NCBI GenBank assembly: GCA_002682945.1
Contig: NYSL01000036.1
Span: 1 to 40,993 of the forward strand
Length of the DNA: 40,993 nt
Direction of reading: 5' to 3'
Source of the DNA: Cryomorphaceae bacterium
GTDB taxonomy: Bacteria > Bacteroidota > Bacteroidia > Flavobacteriales > Schleiferiaceae
Positions 1 through 9,430 of the stretch are shown in pieces (the first letter of the stretch is position 1; each line of letters starts with the position of its first letter). Under the pieces are notes generated by a model, which was given only the letters and a program-made list of their open reading frames with translations, did no database searches and was not told the DNA's origin. The translations under genes were made by a program, and so were the position numbers.

Positions 1-451
1 AATTTCTGAATTTGATGAAGTCATTATCGACTACCTAAATGGCGAAGCAATAAAAACAGTTTTTAAAAATAGTCAGATAGCTATGTCCCCTAATATTATT
101 TCCAATGGGATGATTCAGTGGAATTATAACATGAACAAAAATTTTCAAGGGCATTTACAGCTACGCGCAAAATATATTGGTCGTCAATATTTAGATAATA
201 CGGAAAATGAAAGCAGAAGCCTGAATCCTTATCAAACCGTCGATTTCCAATGGCTAATTTCATCAAGGTTAGGAGATTTAAGGTTAGACGTAATGAATTT
301 ATTTGATGCAAATTATGCTCCTAATGGATACACATGGGGCTATCTGTATGGTGGAGAAAGAACCGATGAAAATTTTGTTTTCCCGATGGCCGGAATAAAT
401 TTCTTTCTAACCTACAGTATCAAATTAGATGGTAAAAAAGAAAATATATGA
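1..451 (+). CDS. TonB-dependent receptor, C-terminal fragment (5' end outside window)
   Basis: The reading frame is open from base 2 without a start codon, so this is the 3' part of a longer gene; the ATG at 83 is internal. The visible ~150 residues read as the last strands of an outer-membrane beta-barrel: alternating polar/aromatic segments, a LRLDVMNLFDANYAPNGYTW stretch (the 'NLF/N.. Y' signature seen near the end of TonB receptors) and a YSIKL-type final strand. The substrate cannot be told. The gene converges on ribF with only 13 bases between them. The assignment to the receptor class is secure enough from the NLFD motif, but no plug domain is in view. Confidence 0.75.
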   Translation, partial: ISEFDEVIIDYLNGEAIKTVFKNSQIAMSPNIISNGMIQWNYNMNKNFQGHLQLRAKYIGRQYLDNTENESRSLNPYQTVDFQWLISSRLGDLRLDVMNLFDANYAPNGYTWGYLYGGERTDENFVFPMAGINFFLTYSIKLDGKKENI

Positions 452-464
452 TTTAAATTAATTC

Positions 465-1397
465 TCAAAGTTGTGACTTTGCGATTTCAACATCTTTGAT
501 TATTTGAGATCGCAGATCATCTTTTGAATTAAATTTCTTTTCATCTCGAATTCGATCTATAAAATGCACGCGAATAGGTCGGTCATAAAGGTCTTGTCCC
601 CCCTGAAGTAAATGAACTTCAAGTAAAGGTTTTTCATTTGCAATAGACGGTCTTTTACCATAGTTAGCTACGCCCATAATTTGACGAAGCGTTGGATCGT
701 CTAAAATGTCTATACGAACTGAATAAACGCCTTCAGCAGGGAAAATTTTATCAGGGTGGACCTCTCCTACATTAGCAGTTGGGAAACCCAAACCCCGACC
801 GATTTTTTTCCCTTGAATCACTTTCCCGGAGATAAAATGGGGTCGGGTCAAAGCATAGGAAGCCGCTTTCACATTTCCTGAAGTTATTGCTTTTCTGATT
901 TGTGTCGAGGAAATATTATTTTCTTCTATCTGTACTGCTGAGATTTCCTCTAAGTCAAATCCATAAACAGGTGCATATTCTTCCAAGTTTTTAAATGAGC
1001 CCTCTCTATTTTTACCAAATCGGTGATCATGACCAATCACTAGATGCTTCACTCCAATTTTTTCTATTAAAAAATTTCGGACAAAATCAATTGACTCAAT
1101 TTTAGCAAAATCCTCATTAAAATTTTGAACGATTAAATAATCAAGACCCATTTTAGAAAGTAACTCAGATCGCTCATCTATTGTCGTTAAAAGTTGCAAT
1201 GGATACTCAGGGTGAACCAGTCTTCTTGGGTGTGGGTCAAAAGAGAGTAAAACAGAACGACCATTAATTTCTTTAGCTCTATTTTTTATGCGCTCTAAAA
1301 TCGTTTGATGCCCAGCGTGTAACCCGTCAAAAGTACCAACAGTAGCAACAGTCGATGTGCGATTTGGGAAATCATTAATAGATTTAAAAATCTTCAA
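465..1397 (-). CDS. ribF: Bifunctional riboflavin kinase / FAD synthetase
   Basis: RibF phosphorylates riboflavin to FMN and adenylylates FMN to FAD in the cytoplasm. The 310-aa length is normal. The N-terminal nucleotidyltransferase domain shows GTFDGLHAGH at residues 21-30, including the HxGH nucleotide-binding motif, and ISSTQIR at 162-168. The C-terminal kinase domain starts with GKKIGRGLGFPTAN at about 196-209, containing the PTAN motif that binds Mg-ATP. The gene is divergent from atpD. A -7 element lies 25 bases upstream of its ATG. It stands alone on its strand, with a TonB receptor gene converging on its 3' end. Known family role, high confidence. Confidence 0.96.
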   Translation of the reverse strand: MKIFKSINDFPNRTSTVATVGTFDGLHAGHQTILERIKNRAKEINGRSVLLSFDPHPRRLVHPEYPLQLLTTIDERSELLSKMGLDYLIVQNFNEDFAKIESIDFVRNFLIEKIGVKHLVIGHDHRFGKNREGSFKNLEEYAPVYGFDLEEISAVQIEENNISSTQIRKAITSGNVKAASYALTRPHFISGKVIQGKKIGRGLGFPTANVGEVHPDKIFPAEGVYSVRIDILDDPTLRQIMGVANYGKRPSIANEKPLLEVHLLQGGQDLYDRPIRVHFIDRIRDEKKFNSKDDLRSQIIKDVEIAKSQL

Positions 1398-1421
1398 TTA
1401 GGTGTCTTTAAATTTTATTGG

Positions 1422-1429
1422 CAAAGATA
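1422..1429 (-). promoter_or_regulatory. ribF promoter, -7 element TATCTTTG
   Basis: On the - strand this reads TATCTTTG, an exact match to the Bacteroidota -7 consensus TAnnTTTG, 25 bases upstream of the ribF ATG. No TTG is visible at the expected -33 spacing, so the call rests on the -7 element and position. Confidence 0.5.
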
Positions 1430-1454
1430 TCTATCCATGCTTTTGATTGTTATT

Positions 1455-1474
1455 TTTTCTTGATATCAAGAAAA
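1455..1474. promoter_or_regulatory. Perfect 20-bp palindrome between ribF and atpD
   Basis: The two half-sites TTTTCTTGAT and ATCAAGAAAA are exact reverse complements with no spacer. The site sits 26 bases upstream of the ribF -7 element and about 130 bases before the atpD -7 element. Perfect dyads of this length are typical of sites for dimeric regulators; no regulator can be assigned from the sequence. A second, shorter perfect palindrome, ATTTAGCTAAAT, lies at 1505-1516. Confidence 0.5.
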
Positions 1475-1600
1475 GTTTAAAGAATTCAGAATTTTAGTAT
1501 CAAAATTTAGCTAAATCACCATTAAAATTATTCTTAATTCGTTCGAAATAAATCATTATTATTTCTTCCAAAATTATAGATAAATTCAACTTTTGATTTG

Positions 1601-1608
1601 TAGCTTTG
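1601..1608 (+). promoter_or_regulatory. atpD promoter, -7 element TAGCTTTG
   Basis: TAGCTTTG matches the Bacteroidota -7 consensus exactly and lies 36 bases before the atpD ATG, giving a leader of about 30 bases. No TTG lies at a 17-23 base spacing upstream, so the -33 half is missing or degenerate. Confidence 0.55.
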
Positions 1609-1641
1609 CTAGCCAGAATATAGAAAGTTTTTATTGAATAA

Positions 1642-3144
<1,503 letters not shown>

Positions 3145-3147
3145 AAT

Positions 3148-3387
3148 ATGAGTCTAAAACTACATATTTTGTCGCCCGAAAAAACTCTTTTTGAAGGAAC
3201 TTCTGAATCCATTCTATTTCCCGGGAAAGACGGAGTATTTCAAGTTTTAAAAGATCATGCTCCACTGATGGCATCCTTAACTCAAGGAAATATCATTGTC
3301 AATACGGGTAAGGGGAATCAAGATATATCTGTAGAGGGCGGAGTTGTAGAAGTATCAAAAAATAAAGTTACGGTCTTAGCGCTTTAA
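3148..3387 (+). CDS. atpC: ATP synthase F1 subunit epsilon, short form
   Basis: Epsilon connects the rotor stalk of ATP synthase. The 79 residues cover only the N-terminal beta-sandwich, with the recognisable LHILSPEKTLFEG start, the FPGKDGVFQVLKDHAPLMASL core and the GGVVEVSKNKVTVLA end. The C-terminal two-helix domain that inhibits ATP hydrolysis in E. coli-type epsilon (about 135-140 aa) is absent. The gene ends in a normal stop and shares a transcript with atpD, so this is the native short form rather than a truncation; short epsilons are common in Bacteroidota. Confidence 0.95.
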   Translation: MSLKLHILSPEKTLFEGTSESILFPGKDGVFQVLKDHAPLMASLTQGNIIVNTGKGNQDISVEGGVVEVSKNKVTVLAL

Positions 3388-3409
3388 AACTAAAAAATTA
3401 ATAGCTTTT

Positions 3410-3434
3410 ACCCAGCTCACGTGGCTAGGTTTTT
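3410..3434 (+). terminator. Probable Rho-independent terminator of atpD-atpC
   Basis: Bases 3410-3416 (ACCCAGC) pair with 3424-3430 (GCTAGGT) except for one C/A mismatch, around a loop containing CACGTG. A run of T follows the stem. It lies 22 bases after the atpC stop and 12 bases before the next gene, so it may separate the ATP synthase transcript from the receptor gene. Confidence 0.5.
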
Positions 3435-3445
3435 AAAAGATTATT

Positions 3446-5401
3446 ATGCGAAAAGTGATATTTGTTTCTTTTTTATGCTTGCCATTCATTTTTGTTTCTG
3501 GGCAAAGCAGCAAAAGTGTTTTGCTTGATTCCATTGATGTGCTGAGCTCCACATTGCCCTCAGAAGATGGTCATCTCGTTTATTCAAAAAATGAATTTGA
3601 TATTTTAAATTCACCTTATGCGAATGTTGGAGAAATATTGGAAGTATTTCCGAGTCTAGAAATAAGAAGTCGAAGTCTAAATGATGTCCAAGCAGATATT
3701 TCTTTGAGAGGCTCAACTTTTGATCAAGTATTGATGCTGGTAAATGGAATCCCTTATTCTGATCCTCAGACTGGACATCACAATATGAATCTCCCCGTCC
3801 CTGCTGGATCTATCGAGTCTATCCATATTATGCCCAGTGGAGGATCATACAGATATGGTCCATTCGCCTTTGCGGGAGTGATAGATATCATTACAAAAAA
3901 AGGAAGTGATCAAGGAGGTTATGCTTCTGCTAGCATTGGAGAATATGGCTTTCAAAATGGAGCTGCTGGAGTTTCTTTGGGTAAAATAATGGGATTCTAC
4001 TCGCGCATTGATTTAGAGTATAAAGCTGCTGATGGAGAATTATTAAATAGAGATTTCGCTCAATGGCAAGCATTTATTTCAGCAGAAAGAGAAATTAAAC
4101 GCTTTGGGAAAATTATTTTAAACGCAGGGTATCTAGCTAAAAATTTTGGTGCCTTTAATTTTTATTCATTTAATTTCCCGAACCAATTTGAAGCTATTCA
4201 ATCCCTATCAGCAAATGCAAAAATACATATGGGAATGGGTACTATTAAAGCTTATGTGCGCCAACACAAAGATCATTTTGAACTTTTTCGTGAGGAGATA
4301 GGATATTATGAATATGCTGGTGCGAATCAATTTATAAACACAATAGATTCAAGCTATGCGCCAACTTGGTATCGAGAACATAATAACCATAAGAGTAATA
4401 CCTATGGTGTTGATTTTGAGTCTAGAGAAAAAAAACTAAAAATTGGAAGCTTAAATGCGTCTTATAAATATGGCTTAGACTTCAGGAGAGATGAAATTAT
4501 TAGTAATATTTTGGGAACGGATTTGTTGAATCCTGTGCTTGCTGATCAGAGAGCATATTACCTTAAAGGAGACGAGCGTAATAATTCAGGAGTTTTTGCT
4601 CAATTCCAATTGGGCAAATTAAATTCGGCTATTCGGCTAAACGCAAACGATAATTTTGGCATTGACTGGCTCCCAAATCTTGATTATTCTTATACTTTAA
4701 ATTCTAACTTTATAATTAAAGCAAGTATCAACCGAAGTTTTAGATTACCATCATTCACTGATCTCTATTATACTTTAGGGGGAGCACAAGGCTCTGAAAG
4801 CCTACGTCCCGAGCATGCATGGAATAGCGAGGTTTCGTTAACAAAGTTATTTAAAAACAAAAAAATAATGTTTCCTCAAAAGTTTGTAATTACTGGATAC
4901 CATAGGTACGGTCAAAACCTGATTGATTGGATATATCGAACAGTAAATAACGAAGAAGTTTTACAAGCAGATAATTTAACACAGGTCAGTATTTTTGGTA
5001 CTGAAATTCATACAAAAGGGAATTTAAATAAACGATTATTTTATTCTCTAAATGCGCAAATTGCGTCTCACCGGACGGGAGATATCGATGGCCAATCCAT
5101 TTATGTTTTAGATTATTTAGCAAATAGAATTCAAGCAGAAATACATAGTAAATCATTTAATGGATATAAAATTGGACTTGTGGGCACACGGCAAGAAAGA
5201 GCGGGAAGCTACATTTCTTCTGTTGGAGAAAAAATAAAGTATCCGGCATTCTCAACCATGGACATGCAATTATCATATGATAATGATGGTTTATGCATAT
5301 TTATGAATGCTCAAAATTTATTTAATTCAGAAATCTACGACAGAGGAAATGTTCCTTTACCTGGACGTTGGGCTAAATTGGGGATACGTTTTCATTGGTA
5401 A
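3446..5401 (+). CDS. TonB-dependent outer-membrane receptor, BtuB-like
   Basis: A 651-aa TonB-dependent transporter. A signal peptide (residues 1-20, ending VSGQ) is followed by a TonB-box-like DSIDVLSST. The plug domain covers about 45-155, with ILEVFPSLEIRSRS, DISLRGSTFDQVLMLVNGIP and the GPFAFAGVIDIITKKG end of the plug. The rest is a beta-barrel with RSFRLPSFTDLYY, a C-terminal 'NLFNSEIYDRG' motif and a terminal aromatic residue (W). The overall size and plug resemble BtuB/siderophore-type receptors rather than SusC, because there is no carboxypeptidase-like N-terminal domain. The position before hemD suggests, but does not show, a tetrapyrrole or metal substrate. Substrate unknown. Confidence 0.88.
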   Translation: MRKVIFVSFLCLPFIFVSGQSSKSVLLDSIDVLSSTLPSEDGHLVYSKNEFDILNSPYANVGEILEVFPSLEIRSRSLNDVQADISLRGSTFDQVLMLVNGIPYSDPQTGHHNMNLPVPAGSIESIHIMPSGGSYRYGPFAFAGVIDIITKKGSDQGGYASASIGEYGFQNGAAGVSLGKIMGFYSRIDLEYKAADGELLNRDFAQWQAFISAEREIKRFGKIILNAGYLAKNFGAFNFYSFNFPNQFEAIQSLSANAKIHMGMGTIKAYVRQHKDHFELFREEIGYYEYAGANQFINTIDSSYAPTWYREHNNHKSNTYGVDFESREKKLKIGSLNASYKYGLDFRRDEIISNILGTDLLNPVLADQRAYYLKGDERNNSGVFAQFQLGKLNSAIRLNANDNFGIDWLPNLDYSYTLNSNFIIKASINRSFRLPSFTDLYYTLGGAQGSESLRPEHAWNSEVSLTKLFKNKKIMFPQKFVITGYHRYGQNLIDWIYRTVNNEEVLQADNLTQVSIFGTEIHTKGNLNKRLFYSLNAQIASHRTGDIDGQSIYVLDYLANRIQAEIHSKSFNGYKIGLVGTRQERAGSYISSVGEKIKYPAFSTMDMQLSYDNDGLCIFMNAQNLFNSEIYDRGNVPLPGRWAKLGIRFHW

Positions 5402-5415
5402 TATGTAAAAAAGAA

Positions 5416-6060
5416 ATGCTGCTATTGAATAAATTAATTGGGACCCCAATAAACCAACAAAATGATATTTTATTTTGGTGTGCAATTGCCTTCACTTTTT
5501 TATCAGCCTTCCTTTATCAAAATAGCAATAATCAGGGTATTCCGAGATATATGTTTATTAAAAGCTTTTTGGAATTAAAAATTGAGAAAAAAGGATTTTG
5601 GATCCCTCACCTTTTCACATTGACTATTGGAGGCTTTTTGTACTTGAACTCTCTATCAATTTTAAAATTGAATTCACTTAATGAGGTATATGAAGCATTT
5701 GGGCTCATTTTGATTCCCATTTGCGTAATATCATATCAACTTATTTTAAACATCGTAAGTGGCAAGATATGGGGCACAGAAGTTCTTCATTATGAATGTT
5801 GGAGGATTCGATTTAAATATTTACCCATTATTCTTTTTGGAATCCCTTTTTTACTTTGGTTAATGGTCTGGGGTCAAAGCCTTGAGGGATTTATCAAGAA
5901 TCTATTTGATGTGACTACAATAATTTATTTGATATTATATTGCTTTGGTATACTAAGTTCTGTAATAAATTTCTTAAGGAAAAGCACCTCACCGTGGTAT
6001 TTAGGGTTTTCATACCTTTGCGCCTTAGAAATAGCACCAATTTTTTGGGCTTTATTTTAA
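5416..6060 (+). CDS. DUF4271 integral membrane protein
   Basis: An uncharacterised multi-pass membrane protein of about 214 aa. Hydrophobic segments appear near residues 20-35, 50-70, 80-105, 130-150, 165-185 and at the C-terminus. The pattern and position immediately before hemD match the Bacteroidota family DUF4271, which is usually found beside uroporphyrinogen-III synthase. The ATG at 5416 is preferred; an in-frame TTG at 5395 would overlap the end of the receptor gene and add only seven residues. hemD starts 6 bases after the stop, so the two are co-transcribed. Function is unknown. The conserved link with hemD invites a role in envelope or haem biology, which is inference. Confidence 0.75.
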   Translation: MLLLNKLIGTPINQQNDILFWCAIAFTFLSAFLYQNSNNQGIPRYMFIKSFLELKIEKKGFWIPHLFTLTIGGFLYLNSLSILKLNSLNEVYEAFGLILIPICVISYQLILNIVSGKIWGTEVLHYECWRIRFKYLPIILFGIPFLLWLMVWGQSLEGFIKNLFDVTTIIYLILYCFGILSSVINFLRKSTSPWYLGFSYLCALEIAPIFWALF

Positions 6061-6066
6061 GGACTT

Positions 6067-6813
6067 ATGAAAGTTAAAAGTATTTTGGTCTCACAGCCTG
6101 AGCCTCAAGTTGCAAACAGCCCGTATTCTGCTCTTGCGGATAAGCACAAAGTTAAAATTGATTTTCAACCTTTTATCGAGGTCATAGGTATACCTGGTAA
6201 AGAATTTAGAAAAGATAAAATCTCCGTTAGAGATTTTAAATCTTTCATATTTACGAGCCGCATAGCAATTGATCATTTCTTCCGAATGTGTAAAGAAATG
6301 CGTGTTCCTGTAAGCCCTGAATGGAAATATTTCTGCACTTCAGAAGCCGTTGCATTTTATCTTCAAAAATTCGTTCCATATCGAAAAAGAAAAATTTATC
6401 CGGGTAAAGGGTCTCTTGCAGACCTGATACCGATGCTAAAAAAACAACGTGGAGAACATTTCATGATGCCCACATCCGATATTCTAAATCCAGATATTCC
6501 TAATCTTTTAGAAAAGTCTAACATTGAGTGGACACGAGCTAAAATGTACCAAACTGTTATTTGCGATTTAAGTCATTTAAGTGATGTCAAATACGATATT
6601 TTGGTATTCTTCAGCCCTGAAGGAATACGATCTTTATTAAGAAATTTTCCAAAATTTGAGCAAGGAGAAACACTTATTGCCGGGTTTGGAAATACGACTA
6701 AAGCCGCCATTGAAGAGAATGACTTACGACTTGATATTGCTGTTCCTACTGCCAAATTCACATCGATGACTCAAGCTCTCGATTCGTTTATTGAGAAATC
6801 AAAAAATAAGTGA
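6067..6813 (+). CDS. hemD: Uroporphyrinogen-III synthase
   Basis: HemD closes and inverts ring D of hydroxymethylbilane to give uroporphyrinogen III, the branch point to haem, sirohaem and cobalamin. The family is poorly conserved, but the 248-aa protein shows the right layout. It has an N-terminal VSQPEP...SPYSALADKHKVKIDFQPFI region, then FIFTSRIAIDHFF, a central FMMPTSDILNPDIPNLL segment and a late VFFSPEGIRSLLRNF plus IAGFGNTTKAAIEEN. The last motif corresponds to the conserved 'IG.TTA.A' of HemD. It overlaps rnpA by 4 bases (GTGA) and follows the DUF4271 gene, the arrangement expected in Bacteroidota. Confidence 0.88.
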   Translation: MKVKSILVSQPEPQVANSPYSALADKHKVKIDFQPFIEVIGIPGKEFRKDKISVRDFKSFIFTSRIAIDHFFRMCKEMRVPVSPEWKYFCTSEAVAFYLQKFVPYRKRKIYPGKGSLADLIPMLKKQRGEHFMMPTSDILNPDIPNLLEKSNIEWTRAKMYQTVICDLSHLSDVKYDILVFFSPEGIRSLLRNFPKFEQGETLIAGFGNTTKAAIEENDLRLDIAVPTAKFTSMTQALDSFIEKSKNK

Positions 6814-7184
6814 GTGACAATTGCTTCCCAAAAGAAGAAAAATTAATATCCCGAAAGCAAATCAGGTATCTTTTTTCAGAAGGGAAAAGATTTTATAAAC
6901 ATCCCATTAATATTATTTATTGTAACTCTGAAGTAAAATTAGAAAGAGGAGTTCAAATACTTATTGGTGCCTCAAAAAAACGTTTTAAAAAAGCTTATCA
7001 AAGAAATAAAATAAAGAGGCTTTTAAGAGAAGCATATCGTTTAGAGCGAAAAAAATTTCATGAAAAATCTCCACCTCTCTATATTGGTTTTTTATATGCT
7101 AATAATAAAATAGAAAGTCTTGACTTTTTACGAATTGTCATTAAAGAGGCCCTGAATATAATTAGTCAGGAAATAAAATCCTGA
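6810..7184 (+). CDS. rnpA: Ribonuclease P protein component
   Basis: RnpA is the small basic protein that helps the RNase P RNA cleave 5' leaders from pre-tRNA. The 124 aa are strongly basic and carry the family signature KKRFKKAYQRNKIKRLLREAYR (the RNR motif, about residues 54-75) and an early LISRKQIRYLFSEGKRF. The start is GTG at 6810, overlapping the hemD stop by 4 bases, which implies translational coupling. The gene is not beside rpmH or dnaA, as expected in this phylum. Its last 19 bases overlap the 3' end of the convergent O-antigen-ligase-like gene. Confidence 0.93.
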   Translation: MSDNCFPKEEKLISRKQIRYLFSEGKRFYKHPINIIYCNSEVKLERGVQILIGASKKRFKKAYQRNKIKRLLREAYRLERKKFHEKSPPLYIGFLYANNKIESLDFLRIVIKEALNIISQEIKS

Positions 7185-8305
7185 TCCATACAAGCAACCC
7201 ACATCCACCCTAGGACGGCGCTAGAAATCCCAAGGGATCTCTCCAGAAAACTTTCAGTAATAAACAAACATCCAAAGAATATTATACAGACGATCGCTTT
7301 TCTCTTTTGCAAAGAATCAAAGTGTAAAAAATTAATACGGTATGATAAGAAAAAGCCTAGAGAGATCCATATTAATCCAAGCAATCCATAGGTTGCCGCG
7401 TATTGAAGTATTTGATTATGAACATTAGATTTGCGTTTTAGCCCAAATCGATAATTTTCATTTTGATACTCAATCATAAGCTCGTCTTGAATTTTAGTTT
7501 GGCCAACACCAAATAAAAAGTTCTCACCCCAAATATTAATAGCTGCAGTGTTTTGAACAATTCGGGTATCAACGGATCCTGTGGCCCAATATGCTGAAAT
7601 GGGTCTAAAAACATGACCTAAACTCCTTCCATCCGAAAATTTTTGGGATAAAGAGAATATTCCTAAAATAAAAAACAAAAATACCAGATGTATTCGGTGG
7701 AAATTGGAAACAATATTTTTTAGATAAAAAATTCCAGCGCTCAAAAGCGCAAACAAACCAATTTTTGATCCTAGTAAGCTTATTGTGGTTAAAACAATCG
7801 AAAAAAAAATAATTTGAAAAATTCTTCTTAAACGAATCTCATAAATAGAAACTACCCCCAATGATAAATAGGAAATTAAATATATATGTTGATGCAAAGA
7901 GCCCGTGAGCTCCCGGTAAAATATCAGTGATAAATCTCCATTCTCCCAAAACGAGAAAAGCGAATTAGAAAGAAGATATAAACAAAGAATTAAACCACCT
8001 ATTGGCAAAGATGACCTTACCCAGCGCCAATGTCCAGAAACTGCAATGGGTATTAAAAAAAAGGGAAGTAACCGATATAAGTATTTTAAATCCAAAGAAA
8101 ATGTCCAAAATCCTCCAAATATTGCCAAAAAAAAGAAACTCCAAGGTAGAAGTGAGAGATTCAATAGTTTGAGAACAGGTGTCTTAGAGAAACAACCCAA
8201 AATAAATGCCATCCCAAGAAATAGCCCAGCACCAAAATCCCAAAAGGGTAATAAAATAATCCAAATACAAAGAATTAAGCCGCGATATTGATTCAAAGAC
8301 TTCAT
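7166..8305 (-). CDS. O-antigen ligase / polymerase family (Wzy_C) membrane protein
   Basis: A 379-aa polytopic membrane protein with about ten hydrophobic segments. A long periplasmic loop after about residue 215 contains GSVDTRIVQNTAAINIWGENFLFGVGQTKIQDEL, and later RKSNVHNQILQYAATYGLLGLIW. This is the Wzy_C pattern of O-antigen ligases and polymerases: an Arg and W...P/FGVG before the loop, then an H-N-Q-hydrophobic motif followed by a GLLGL helix. Such proteins join or polymerise lipid-linked glycans at the cell surface. The ATG overlaps the alr stop by 4 bases (ATGA), so it is the last gene of the tdk-alr operon. It is not in a polysaccharide cluster, so the acceptor is unknown. Confidence 0.8.
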   Translation of the reverse strand: MKSLNQYRGLILCIWIILLPFWDFGAGLFLGMAFILGCFSKTPVLKLLNLSLLPWSFFFLAIFGGFWTFSLDLKYLYRLLPFFLIPIAVSGHWRWVRSSLPIGGLILCLYLLSNSLFSFWENGDLSLIFYRELTGSLHQHIYLISYLSLGVVSIYEIRLRRIFQIIFFSIVLTTISLLGSKIGLFALLSAGIFYLKNIVSNFHRIHLVFLFFILGIFSLSQKFSDGRSLGHVFRPISAYWATGSVDTRIVQNTAAINIWGENFLFGVGQTKIQDELMIEYQNENYRFGLKRKSNVHNQILQYAATYGLLGLIWISLGFFLSYRINFLHFDSLQKRKAIVCIIFFGCLFITESFLERSLGISSAVLGWMWVACMDQDFIS

Positions 8306-9429
8306 TCTTGATTATAAATTGGGATCCTATCTATCCTTGATGATAATCGAGTTAAAACCTCATAACATGTGGTTTTACAATTCTTTGCAAAATCTATTAT
8401 CTTAATATTACTGCCAAATATTTCAACGGGATCACCAACTTTAATAGCTGAATCCGTAATGTCAAGCATAGTCATATCCATACAAACCTTTCCGACTACT
8501 GGATATAGTTTACCATTGATAAACATTTTACCCACTCCATTACTTAATATTCTTGGAAATCCATCTGCATAACCTATTGGAATTGTTGCAATTTTCCTAT
8601 CCTCTTTGGCTATGTAATCTCTCCCGTAAGAAACTCCTTCACCTTCACGAATCAAGTGTATATGTGATACTTTCGAATGTAAGTGCGCTACAGGTGAAAG
8701 GCTTAATTCAGTATTATTTATCGGGGTGTGCCCGTATAAACCTATACCTATTCTTACCATATCTGCATTAAAAGCAGTATGCCTTTCTGTGGCTGATGTA
8801 TTTGATATATGTCGAGTGCATTTATATCCAAGCTCACTCTCTATTTTTTCACAGAAAAAATTAAAATCCGTATTTTGTTTTCGAGTAAAAGCATCCTCTT
8901 TCGAGATATCTGCCGAAGCAAAATGACTCATTATTGATAATACTTTTACAGAAGGATTATTCTTTAACGATTCAATAACCATAGGCAAATCCTTTATTTT
9001 GAAACCAAGACGATTCATACCAGTATCCACTTTAATGTGAATTTTACCGTCTGAAATATTTTTTTGTTGAATAAATTCCATATATCTGTGCAACGAGTCC
9101 TCCGAGAAAATTTCCGGTTCTAAATTTTGAGAAATCATCAAATCAATATTTTTTTCTCCTGGGTTCATCACCATAATTGGTGTTTTAATTCCATTGATAC
9201 GAAGTTCATTCCCCTCGTCTGCATAAGCTACTCCGAAATAATCAATATTTTTTTTCTCTAATGCTTTAGCTATTATTACTGCCCCTGTTCCATACGCATT
9301 GGCTTTTATCATAGCCATTATTTTTACATTTTTTGCGACTAACCTCTGAAAAACCTCCAAATTTTTTAACAACGAATCCATATCTAAGTATAGAATGGTA
9401 TCACTAAATGCTTTTTGAGGAAGTATCAT
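8302..9429 (-). CDS. alr: Alanine racemase
   Basis: Alr is a PLP enzyme that interconverts L- and D-alanine for peptidoglycan. The PLP-binding lysine is K42 in MAMIKANAYGTGA, and the second catalytic base is Y268 in GVSYGRDYIA. RIGIGLYG (226-233) and GKVCMDMTMLDIT (about 313-325) are the other family motifs. The 375-aa length is that of a stand-alone racemase; in many Bacteroidota the racemase is fused to MurF, and no fusion is seen here. The gene starts 1 base after tdk and overlaps the next gene by 4, so it is transcribed from the tdk promoter. Confidence 0.97.
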   Translation of the reverse strand: MILPQKAFSDTILYLDMDSLLKNLEVFQRLVAKNVKIMAMIKANAYGTGAVIIAKALEKKNIDYFGVAYADEGNELRINGIKTPIMVMNPGEKNIDLMISQNLEPEIFSEDSLHRYMEFIQQKNISDGKIHIKVDTGMNRLGFKIKDLPMVIESLKNNPSVKVLSIMSHFASADISKEDAFTRKQNTDFNFFCEKIESELGYKCTRHISNTSATERHTAFNADMVRIGIGLYGHTPINNTELSLSPVAHLHSKVSHIHLIREGEGVSYGRDYIAKEDRKIATIPIGYADGFPRILSNGVGKMFINGKLYPVVGKVCMDMTMLDITDSAIKVGDPVEIFGSNIKIIDFAKNCKTTCYEVLTRLSSRIDRIPIYNQE

Positions 9430-9430
9430 A

